Shown: piece after piece, positions 32,461-43,706 of the stretch | Numbering within the stretch: position 1 is the stretch's first letter | Layout: every line of letters starts with the position of its first letter | Assembly: GCA_030549335.1 (NCBI GenBank) | Contig: CM060194.1 | Coordinates: 60,664,547-60,728,546, forward strand | Length of the DNA: 64,000 bases | Source: Pontederia crassipes | Lineage: Eukaryota; Streptophyta; Magnoliopsida; Commelinales; Pontederiaceae | Direction of reading: 5' to 3' | Position numbers and translations under genes: made by a program | The notes under the pieces: generated by a model | The model's database searches: none | The model's input: only the letters and a program-made list of their open reading frames with translations | What the model was told of the DNA's origin: nothing

Positions 32461-34780
32461 TTTTGAAACATTTAGCTTTTACAGACCATATAATACGAGT
32501 CACGCATCCTCACAAAATGAAAACTAGAGACTAAGCCTCATATCTGTCTTCTATTTTCAAAAGTGCTTCTAATTTAATAAGGAATTTTCAAGCACGGTCA
32601 TATGATTGGTCTACTGATCTAAAAAATATTAAAACAATGTTATGAGCAAACAACAACTTAGTAAGTTAAAAACTCATGTTTTACCACCTATTCCATTCAG
32701 ATAAAATGATTTAGCATTTGAAAAAATTATAAGAAACAAACTAACATCTTACTACTTATGAACAATTATCATGTTATGAAGGATACTATATCAATTAATA
32801 TCAATGAAATACCAACTTTAGCATATCATATAACATGTCAAATATTTGTTTCATTTCATATAACATTTCACATATCATATCATGTATTATATCATATCAT
32901 GTATGCACGTAAGCATAATGTACATGTCATATTATCAACTAGTCAAAAGAACATATTATCCCGTAGGTTTCATATCATCCCAAATTATGGAGTACATTTC
33001 CTGCAAAAGATATATAATCCTAAATTAGAGGTCTTATATCGTTCTGTAGAATCTCATATCATCCATACCGAGAAACATATATTATTTCGTAGGATATCAT
33101 ATCATCCCATGAAAATGGGACACCTTCCTACATAAGACATATCATCCCGGTAGAGAAAATGCAAATGCATGACAGTTAAGATGCATAATACATGCATGCA
33201 TCAACCGTATCATATCATTTAGAATATATCATATAATTGCATTAAAAGTAATCCACTCACTTTTCAATCAAATAGAACATATAGTCATGTCAAATGAAGC
33301 ACACCATAAGGTATAACAATGATGAGTTATTTCTAGTGCACCCTGGTACACTAGGAGCTCATGTGATGCTAAAAGTAATATGCATACCAATGAGTAAGTA
33401 TGTTTTATTAACACAATTCTAATTTTGCATAGGAATAGGCTTTATGAAACCTAATCCTCTGGTAATTTTCCATTTAAAGTATATTGTATAAGGGCTCTAC
33501 AAATTTCATAAATATAATTATATTCTTCACCTCTGAACTACTTATGATTGAGCGGTGTTGAGTGTAAAATTCATAACCTCTGAATTATTTATGATAATTA
33601 AGGAATTCTAATTTTTCATGAAACTAGACTCCCTAAGGTTTAATCTTTATAAATCTCATAATTTATTGCTCATATATGATTCTCAAAAACAAAAAATTGT
33701 CTATGTTCTCTTCCACTTTTCTATTATGATAAACTGAATGATATTTGCTCTAAAACCCAAAACTTTCATTGTACATGATATAAAAGGTGATTCCACTTGG
33801 ATCAGAAAGAGGACTTTAACTATTTAAGAAATATAAATTTAATACATTAAGAATAAGTATTTAAATTATCATAGTATTTACAATTCAGACCACTCATCAC
33901 AGAAAACAAAAAGGGTGACTCGGAATCATTGATTCATAACTTTTCATATACAAATCTAATTAAACCGATTCTAGAGCCTATGGAAATTAGACTAGGTAAG
34001 GTTCAACCTACGAAATTTCATAATTTTTTAATAACTCTAAGATGTCAAGATCATGTTATAAGTTTTGGATGGGGTTTGTATCTATCAAAGATGAAACTTC
34101 ATTTTGGTGAAATCCTCACCACAAGAACATGGACATAAAAGCACAAATAGATTTTGAAAGCTCATAAGAAAGGATGAATTTCATAGTGATAATTCATAGA
34201 AAAGGAGTAAACAACTTATGATGAAAACTCCAAGAAATTCTTTGAATTTGATGCTGAATTTTTCTTCTTTTTACACTCTTGTTTCGCTTCTAGAGCTTTC
34301 AGTTCAAGGGTCCCAAAATGGAATGGGCAGGTGAAGGAAGTAATGGATAAGTGTTATCCTTGTAAGAGTCGACTTACCTAAGTCGGTTATAATCTCCTTC
34401 CTCTTTTGCCCTTTAAGTTGCCCTTTAAGTAAATGACTTGACATTTCTCTTATTTGTTTCATTTATTCATTTACTAATTTTTGTTCAAAATTTTTTATTT
34501 TGCATTATCATTTAATCTAATTAGTACTCCTTTTAAAAATATTAAAAATCACATTTTACATACTTTCGTGTATATGATCAATTACCGAGACTTCAATTTT
34601 CCAAATTTTAAGATATTTAAAATGTCATTTTTTCCTTATCCTTTGTCATTTATCATCAATTTCAAGTGAATCTATGGAGTTGATGCACATATGCTAACAC
34701 ACTTATCATAATGCATTTAAATGATATAATATATGATTAATTTATATAATCCTATATGGATCAAATTGTGGATATTACAT
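32461..34780 (-). repeat. Possible decayed LTR, minus strand
   Basis: The right edge reads GTGGATATTACA, whose reverse complement TGTAATATCCAC resembles an LTR start. The interior (32850-33230) has many ATATCATCCC and CATATCATATCA repeats, and no coding region. The left boundary is uncertain. Confidence 0.3.
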
Positions 34781-34789
34781 AGCTGTCTA

Positions 34790-35083
34790 CTCCTTCGTCG
34801 CCGTTCCCCGTCGAAGATCGCCCCCCTTTTTGGCGACGCTTCATTTTTTAATAATATTTTATTTTATTAAGGTTACATCAGCAAATTACTTACATGGAGG
34901 AGAGAGAATATCGCCGTGTAGGCACCACATTGGCAGTGGATCGGAAAACAATCGATCATCGATGAAAAGGGCATTTGGTCAAACAGTTAAATGATCGATG
35001 ACAGTCTTGTTATAAAGTGAAGTTTGAAGATAGCACTGAAAAAATGTCCAAAGTTAAAGGGCGTTTGGTAAAATTGATCCCTA
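34790..35083. mobile_element. Fragment of the 62.7-kb-type inverted-repeat element
   Basis: The right part (GTCTTGTTATAAAGTGAAGTT to GGTAAAATT) resembles 63595-63680, and the AATATTTTATTTTATTAAGG part resembles 63340-63370. The left arm is missing. Confidence 0.5.
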
Positions 35084-35389
35084 CTCTACTTTGCACCACC
35101 TCCCTTCTCAATGTCCTAACTTCACACAATCTTGTGAGATAATCATTGTTAGCATTTCCTCATAGCACCTTTCCGGCTACATGTCTTCTCTTACCTCTCT
35201 TTTGGTCTCATCTTCTATTCAAGATCACTTTATCCTTTTCTTTCGACATTTGATTGGTTTTTAATTTTGCTATATGTCAATTGAGGTAGCTTATGCTTAA
35301 AATTGATTTCTTACATTAAACGTGAAAATACAAAACCAATTTATAAAACTTAATTCGTAATACAATAAGAATGAAAAAAAATATAGTGT

Positions 35390-37190
35390 TATGCAATATT
35401 TAAAATAGGCTTGCAATAGCTTCAGTGGTAATCATTCCTATAGAGGGGGGAGACTATGTGGTCTACAGTGTTTCATATAATGCAGGTTTGGAATGTTTAC
35501 TAATGTAGCTTGAAAAAATGGTGGTATGTGCTTCAAGGTATGTCAATCCACATGCTAAGAACTATCCCATTCATGACTTACAACTAATTGCAGTATTTGC
35601 CTTATGAATCTGGTGGCATTATCTGTGTGGTGAGAAGTTTGAAGCATTACATACCACAAAAGCATCAAGTATATATTCTCATATATAGTTGAAACTCAAC
35701 TTGAGGTGAAAAAAGATGATTGATATTGTTAAAAGACTAAGAATTTATATTCTGTATCATCCAGGGAGGTCGGTTTGATAGCTAATGTCTTAAGACAAAC
35801 ATGAAAGATTTTATGACAAGTAACGGTATACATGGTAATACTCTGGAAGAAACTAATACAATTAGTGATGCATTGTGTAATCCAATTAACTTTGGTGAAT
35901 ATGATTGCATATGTCTAGAAGAAGGATCATGAGTATGTATAGATCAAAGGAATATGTGAGAAAGGGCATCATGACTACAATTGTGGAGATGATGGAGTAC
36001 TAGATGAGATTATGAGTATTTGAAGTCAAAGAACTCTAGAAAAAAAATCCTAATAAATATCACAAATCAAAGTTCATAATCCATTCTTGAACTACCAAAT
36101 GTTCAAAGATCTTCAAAAAACTTGGTGAGCCGATAAGAAGGAAACAATTGATGAGTTCATCTCAAAATTCTTAGAAACACCAAAATTACTCCAACCATTA
36201 CCAATACCATAGTGGAAACAGAAAGATATAATGATGGACTTCATGATACGATTTGGGTTATTGTTAATTGATTGACCAAGTCAACACATTTCTATCATAT
36301 AATGTGAGAAGATTAACTACAAGTATGATAAATATGTATATGGATGGAATAATTAGATTATATGAAATTTAGTTTTCATGGTAACAATCGAGATCCAAAA
36401 TTGACGATTTTTTTGGAGAAGATTACAAAATGCATTTGATAATAGATTAAATTATAGTACTACATTCTACTCTCAAGGCAATGGTTAGAGTGAAAGGACT
36501 ACCCAAATCATAAAGAACATGTTGAGGGCATGTTCTTTGTATTGACAAGACAATTGGGAAAATCACTTGGCACAAGCTGAATTTGTCTATAAAAAGAGTT
36601 ATCACAAAACAACTAAGATGATACCTTTCTAAGCAATATACGGAATACCATATATGTCTCTTACATGTTTAAGTGCAATTAGAGAAGGAAGATTACTTGG
36701 ATCTAATATATATTATGAAGAAGTATGTAGATCTAGAAGATGGTCTGATAAAAGAAATGTACTAATAGTTTAGAGTCATCAAAAGAGCTATATAGATAGA
36801 AAAACGAAAATGACATATTTACCATGTAAGATATCATTTTCTACCAAAAGTTTGACCCATGCAAGGAGCTATGCATTTCAACATAAAAAAGAAAATAACT
36901 TTAATATACATTATACTATTTTTGATATTGGACAAAGTAGATCCGTCCTCCTATGCCAGAATTACTTCTCAAGTACATATATGGGACCTCAAATGTAGTG
37001 GTCATCGTGAACTCACTATAAAATATATAGCTTATGAAGTGTACCCAACCAAAATTTTCAAAGATAGTGAAGACCATCTATGTGAGAAGGTGATAAAAAT
37101 TATAAAAGTGTCAAGTAAGCACTATCGAAGAAGCGAAGAGATATGAGAACTTGAAGAATAGATACACTAGAAGTTTCAAAGATTATTTGG
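35390..37190 (+). pseudogene. Ty3/gypsy (chromovirus-type) RNase H-integrase-chromodomain relic
   Basis: Translated pieces in changing frames read RYVNPHAKNYPIHDLQL and WWHYLCGEKFEALHTTKASSIYS (RNase H end), YHPG, SQGNG-SERTTQIIKNMLRACSLY (integrase core end) and SYHKTTKMIPF (integrase C-terminus). The last piece, about 37030-37140, has a chromodomain-like end (YPTKIFKDSEDHLCEKVIKIIKV). Many stops interrupt it. No LTRs belonging to it were identified. Confidence 0.75.
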
Positions 37191-37683
37191 TGAGTGTGAT
37201 ACATGCAAAAGATAACATATTTTTAATATTTTATTTCAATTATTTTTAAAATTTTTGTCTTAGCATGCTTCTTTTTTATATTTAGTTTGCTTAATTTATT
37301 GAGTTAGTGATCTAGCCAATTTTTTTGTTCTTTTGTAGATATTTTATTATCAAAAGTCACATAAGAATTTTAGGAAAAAAATTGAGCTAGAAGTCATGAC
37401 AATTGCATGTGCAAGTGGGAAAAATGGAGCCACAAGTCACGATAGTTCTTTTCAAGTCTCAACAAGACTAAGCCTTTGTCATGACAAAATGTTTACTTGC
37501 CACAATAAAATTTACTTTTGTCATGACATGGTGCTTGTTAGTCTTTCACAAATTGACTTTTGTTTTCTGTGATTTATATTGTTTGGTTTATCATGACCCG
37601 TGATCAAATTGAAGCTGAATCAAACTCACTACTCGATGATGTGCGTGGAAGAGTTAAAGTTCATGATAAACATAAATATTATA

Positions 37684-37829
37684 CACTAAAACAAAAAAAA
37701 CTATTAACCAATTTACAAGGTCACTAAAAAATTATTAGTGGTCACTGGAAGGTTTAGCGACTAGATTTTTATTGGTCACCCATGGTCATCATAATGTCGT
37801 CGCTAAAAATTGCTAATGACTAAAATTTG
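37684..37829 (+). mobile_element. CACTA transposon end, truncated by an LTR
   Basis: CACTAAAACAAAAAAAACTA at 37684 is followed by subterminal repeats of the AGCGACTA / GTCGCTAA type (for example 37760-37815). The sequence is interrupted at 37830 by the start of a gypsy LTR. Confidence 0.6.
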
Positions 37830-40110
37830 TGCAATGAGCCTAATTTTTGTTAAATCATTTATAATATCTAGAAAATTATTATCTAATATTTTGGAATTTT
37901 TAATTCTGAAATGGATGAAAATTATGGGATAAGTGGAAAGATAAGATGGAATTTGAGTAGAGGTGAAATTGTTATTATGGGATTATTAAGTAAATTCGAA
38001 TTTAAATAAATCTGAATAATTATGAGATGATTAAACAATGATGGATGGCCAAGATTAACTCTAAAAGAGTCCAAGGCCCAATGGAATTAAAAATCATAGC
38101 CTGCATTATAAATAAACATCAAAGGGGTGACCGAAAACCTCCTTTGGCCAAACAAAATTTCAATTCCACGAGCCCCTCTTGTCCTCTCATTTTCACGTGA
38201 ATCGAGGCACTCCCGAGAGCACATAGCAGCTGGTTTCGAAGTCGACATATAGGAGAAGATCTTCCATGTGGTGGCTGCAAGTTTTGGGATGTAGATAGAG
38301 AGGAATCGTCGGGCAAAATTCGGCGTTCGTGCAGTTTTCCAGAAAAAGGATCGCAGTTGATTTTTCAGTCAACTTTAGGTGCGTAGGGAGAATTCCTATG
38401 TCATCAATTTTCCATGACATGGAAGCATATTCTCTTCTCCCTTGTACCGAAAATTCATTGATATATTGTATGCATCATTTGGTCGTCGTATGTCGTGATT
38501 GTGGTGGTCGAAAAGTCACATCGGAATGCACTTCTCCGTTGACGACAGAATCCGGCCCGAGTTCTACTATATCGGCCTAGATTTCGTAGAATCCGGACCG
38601 AGTTGGACTCGAAACTGGATCGGGTTGTCAAATTCGGCCTGTGTTCCTATTGGCCCGGCCCGGGTTCTAGCTTCAGCTCGACTCGGGTTGCGGCACGACC
38701 GTGATTGACAGTGAACCAACCGACCTGGCCTGGGTTCATAATATACTCGGCTTGGTTTTGCCCTAACCGAGGTGATTTTGAGCATCTCTGAACACGACCC
38801 GAGTTGCACCCGACACAGGCCGAGTTCTGGGGACAGAAAACGTAATTATGGATATTTTATAATGGAAAATTAAATAGTTATTATAGTTTACGATTCCTGG
38901 TCATCCTTGATCATATCACAAACAGATCTGACCTCATCATATTTTTCAGATTTGATTTGAGATTATTGTCATCCTTATTCTATCAGATCGTGTGATCCAT
39001 TATGATATTGATGCAGTAATGTTTTCCTGATTAGGTCCTTGTTTAACCTAAGTTAAATTGTTAAAAAATAGATCCATTAGGTAAATAATATAAAAGATAG
39101 AAACTGATGGATCTCCATATTCTCTGATTGTCTCTAAGTCCCTGGGCCACATTATTACTGATATGGATATTGTTTGGGGCAGATAGCGTACCTAAAAGTT
39201 TGAGACGTCATCCTTTAGGGAAGCTATGACTGTCCTGTGATGGTCATGATCCTCCGCCAATACGAAATTATTATTAGCGCTATTATTGGAGAGCGACTCG
39301 TCGTGACTTGATTCCTCACTAGCCTACATGAAAGAGACATAGAGTTTTCCTTAATTAACTGAGCGCTCTCTATTGTATTGGATAACTCCAAATATTGAAT
39401 AGAATTGAATTGAATCGAATAAAATGGAATTCAAATTGAATCGAATCATGGTCATACGGATATTTGACGTTGACTGACTTTGGCTCCGTCCATTGAATTG
39501 AAATAGTTAAATCGGATAGTGTCATAGTGATAAGGCATAATTGATAATTGATAATCATTAATTGATATTCATTGGTCCTTTGATCTCTTACCTGATCATC
39601 TTTATTAATTAATGGCTTTATTGATTTATTGATATATTGACCTACTGATTATTGAGCTCCTACCATATTGATATCTCCAGTGCTCTATTGTTTATCGTTT
39701 CATATTGTTATTGATTTATTGAGCACTTTTGATTTATTATATATTATTATGGTTGGACTCTACGTACTGAGTATTTTTATACTCATGAGTTTTCTCCTGC
39801 ATCTAGATTGATGTAGGTGAGATGATAGAAGATTGTGATGCAGGTGGTCAGACTCAGTGACAGAGATGTTGCATATGGTGTAAGATTGTATCCTACTAGA
39901 TTATTGGATTAGTTATTATTTTTCGCATATTTAGTATTGTGGAGTCATAGATGTTTTCAGCTCCTTATCATTATGGATATTTAGAAGTTTCCATTATTAT
40001 TTTCGCACTTTATATAATTGTTTTCCGCAAAATTAGTTTTAATAGAATTGTGTAACGTCTTTGGGATGACTCTGAGTACGTGACAGTCACGTGGGTCTCG
40101 AAACATTACA
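37830..40110 (+). repeat. 5' LTR of a truncated Ty3/gypsy element (copy D)
   Basis: About 2281 bp from TGCAATGAGCC to GAAACATTACA. It carries ATTATAAATAAAC (TATA-like, about 38105) and degenerate CGGCCCGGGTTC motifs at 38550-38830. ATTGAATTGAATCGAAT repeats occur at 39395-39440. It is directly followed by a tRNA-Met primer site. Confidence 0.85.
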
Positions 40111-40113
40111 GAA

Positions 40114-40124
40114 GGTATCAGAGC
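40114..40124 (+). other. Primer-binding site (initiator tRNA-Met)
   Basis: GGTATCAGAGC three bases after the LTR end; the same motif and spacing occur in the young element at 53933. Confidence 0.9.
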
Positions 40125-40404
40125 CTAAGGAGCGATACTTAGCTATTTCTAATAGATAAAATTGAGTCCATGTGCAACTGCCATGAGCAACCATTGCAAC
40201 CATCTGATAGGATCAATTAAGTATGAAATTGTTATAGGAATTATGGAGTTCATACTAATCAAATTGTATTATTATTGTTGTGCTGGAGCAACTGCTATAG
40301 CTTTTCCTGATCACATCCCATGGGCCCCCAAGAGCAGATCGGAGCGGGCTCTCCAGTAGGCCCAAGGCTCACAGACTAGTGAGTGACAAATTCAAGCCCC
40401 TTAA

Positions 40405-43070
40405 ATGAATGGGTATCGGGAGGAACAGTTAAGGCAGGGGTCTTTACCTCAAGGACCTCACTCAGCTCACACTGCGTATTCCCACCCCGGAAGTCACGCA
40501 TGGCAGCCTACTCAAGACCACAAGGACACTATTGAAAGGTTCCTAAGGTTGCAACCCCCTCAATTTGATGGGAAGGGCGACTTTGAGGACGTCAAAAGAT
40601 GGATCAAGGAGGTTGAGCAGATCTTTCTCGAGATAGATTACGATAAAGATCACAAATTGATCTACGATAGTCGTAAGCTAAATGGTGAAGCCAAAGACTA
40701 GTGGAAGGCCGCTAAGCTCATAACGTTATCAGTCCAGGATTATGTCAATTGGGAGAAATTTAAGAAGGTCTTCAGATATAAATACGTCCCTGCCTATGAG
40801 AGGGGTAGGAAGCAGAAGGAGTACCTCACACTACAGCAGGGCAACATGACTATTAAGCAGTACTTGACCAAGTTTCTGAACTTAGAAAAGTACTCGACCC
40901 TGCAATAGATAGAATTGAATCGTGTGAAGCGCTAGGTAGATGGTCTAAAGCCCAGCCTCAGAGATAGAGTTAAGCAAGGGAATTGTTAGACCTTCGCATT
41001 TGCTGAAGAGTTCGCCATATATCTGGAGGATGTCGACCAGGTAGGAGCCCAACAACAGCACCAGGAACCTGTAAATCAACCCCAATAGTAGAATATCAAT
41101 AGAGATCGTAAACATGGTAGCAGATGTGACAACCGACGCCACAATGACCGAAATAGGGGCAGACCTTATCTCGAGAGGAGGGAGCAGCAGAAGCCATGCG
41201 ACTTCTGCCATCGATTCCATCTTGTGAGTGCTACTAGAATATGGGTGCATGTCTGAACTGTGGCAAGGTGGAGTACTTCGCCCGAGAATGCAAGGAACCA
41301 AGGCGCGCTGCACCACCTCCTATGTGCAATGACGGGCCATCGAAGATGGTGCCTAGGCCGAGTCTACAATATGTGGCCTACTGATGAGCAGAAAGCACCA
41401 TCCAAGGTACGCTCAAAATTGATGTCATTTATGCGAATATATTATTTTATTCAGGAGCTACGCACCCCTTCATTTTGGAGCAATTTGCTCCACTATTGAG
41501 TATGAAGCCACAAGCTACAGAATTCCCACTTGACACCGGCACACTTTTGGGGTCCATTGTCACCCAGAAATACATTCCCAATGTGTCAGTCGAAGTGGAA
41601 GGCAAGAACTTCTCGGTGAATCTAATCATCATCCCGATCAAGGATTATGACGTAGTGTTGGGTATGGACTAATTGTCCTACTACGATGCCTACCTACACT
41701 GCCCAGCAAAGAAGATAGTGATCAGAGCACCAGGAGAACCTCAGATCATCATTAGAGGCACGCCGCTAGAGCAAGGCAAGGTCCTGGTGTCAGTTATTAA
41801 AGCTCAAAAGTTACTGAAGAAAGGATGTCGAGAATTCTTGGCAAGTGTGATTAAGATAGACCGGGCTGATATAAATCGAGATAGTATTGAAATGGTAAAT
41901 AAATTTTCGAACGTCTGTCCGGTGATGTTTCAGGATTACCACCATGGCGGAAGATCGACTTCCGCATTGACCTAGTGTCAGGTACTGCACCTATATCGAA
42001 AGGCTCCAGCGGAGATGCTGGAATTGAAGACCCAAATACAAGAGCTGTTGGATAAGGGATTCATCCGACTGAGCGTCTCTCCATGGGGAGCTCTGGTGCT
42101 ATTCGTAAAGAAGAAGGACGAATCTATGCGACTATGCACAAACTATCGGATGATGAACAAGGTCACAATAAAAAATAAGTACCCACTATCAAGAATCGAT
42201 AACATGTTCGACCAATTATCTTCAGCAAAGATGTTCTCCAAAATTAATTTGAGAAGTTCTTACCATCAGCTTCAGATAACTGTTGACGACGTGCCGAAAA
42301 CAACATTTGACCACTATGAGTTTCTAGTGATGCGATTTGGAATGACCAATGTTCCGATAGCCTTTATGAATTTGATGAACCGGGTGTTCAAGCCATATTT
42401 GGATAAGTTCGTGATTATTTTTATCGATGATATCCTTATTTATTCTTTGAGCCCAGAGGAAAACGAGGAGCATCTACGGGTTGTGCTACATACCCTACGA
42501 CAACACAAGTTGTATGCCAAATTCTCGAAGTGTGAATTTTGGTTGGAAGTGATCATGTTCCTTCCGCATATCATCAGTAAAGATGGAATATCAATGGATC
42601 CTACAAAGGTGGAAGCAGTTGCCAATTAAGAGCGACCAAAGAACATATCAGATATTAGGAGCTTTCTCAGACTTGCAGAATATTATCGGAGATTTATACA
42701 AGATTTCTCCAAGATGGTGTCTCCATTGACTAATCTCACCAAGAAAGGCGTAAAATATGAGTGGTCACATAAATGTGAAAGTAGCTTCCAAGAGCTGAAG
42801 AAAAGATTGACAACGACGCCTATTCTTACTATACCTTCAGGCCAAGGAGGTTATGTCATCTACAACGACACATGTGGCAATGGCTTGGGGTGTGTCTTGA
42901 TGCAACATGGAAAGGTCATCATCTACGCATCAAGGAAAGTGAAGAAACATGAGAAGAACTACCCGACGCACGATCTCGAACTAGCAGCAATAATTTTCGC
43001 CCTCAAGATTTAGAGGCACTACCTCTATGACGAAGAATTCAAGATTTTCACATTAAGCCTCTTTAAGAAC
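40405..43070 (+). pseudogene. Ty3/gypsy gag-pol relic, 3' part lost
   Basis: Ordered remains of a plant Ty3/gypsy polyprotein. Gag comes first (FLRLQPPQFDGKGDFEDVKRWIKEVEQIF, 40530 on), then a zinc knuckle near 41260 (CLNCGKVEYFAREC, with Tyr where the ligand His should be). Next is an aspartic protease site (FYSGATHPF, about 41450, with Tyr replacing the catalytic Asp). Reverse transcriptase (42015-42629) has [11 protein letters not shown], so the motif-A Asp is Asn, but FIDDILIYS is intact. The start of RNase H (42714-43013) ends in [17 protein letters not shown]. Homology stops near 43070, before integrase. Stops and frameshifts interrupt gag and pol. With the LTR at 37830 this is the left half of an old chromovirus-type insertion. 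Confidence 0.9.
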
Positions 43071-43489
43071 ATAGGTTTTTTTTTATTTTTCAACTTGGTT
43101 TATTTTAATAATAGGCCAAGCCGAGTTAGACCAAAAATAGATCGAACTACGAGTGGCTCAAGATCTCAAATCCTTTCAAATCCCATGCCATTACCCTTTT
43201 TGTTTTGTTTTCCCGCTTTATTTTCTCTCCCTTTTTCTTTTCTTTTCTTTTTTTTTGGAAAATGAGTAGCTTATTTATTGAATAGGAACTATAAAGGGTC
43301 AAAATACATCAATTGCAGAATTTCTGGAAGAGTGACATTCGCCCAAGATCAAAATTTGTTACACAGTTCGTTACTTAATTAGTCTCTCTATAATAATGTC
43401 TAAGTTACTATTAGGAGAACTCATACAAATATACAAAGATATCAAAAACAAAGTGCTGGTGCCCAGGGACAGATCAACTTGATAAGCTT

Positions 43490-43675
43490 TTAGGAACAGA
43501 TCAGCTTCTTTAAGATAATTTGTACTAGTGTCTCGGAGTCTGATTCTAGTTGCACCCGCCTGAAACTCATTCTTGGGCAACCCATGATTCCTTGTAGAAG
43601 GCTCCATGCTTCTACCTCCAATATAGACTGTGCACCCCGTTTTAATGCACATGCAGCCACAAAAGAACAATCCAA
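43490..43675 (-). pseudogene. Orphan RNase H-like (RVT_3) fragment
   Basis: The minus strand reads EVEAWSLLQGIMGCPRMSFRRVQLESDSETLVQII. The E-AWSLL and ESDS motifs are typical of the RNase H-like domain at the end of plant non-LTR retrotransposon polyproteins. No adjoining reverse transcriptase was seen. Confidence 0.6.
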
Positions 43676-43706
43676 AGAGTAAAGTCGAAATCATGTACCT
43701 TCATCC

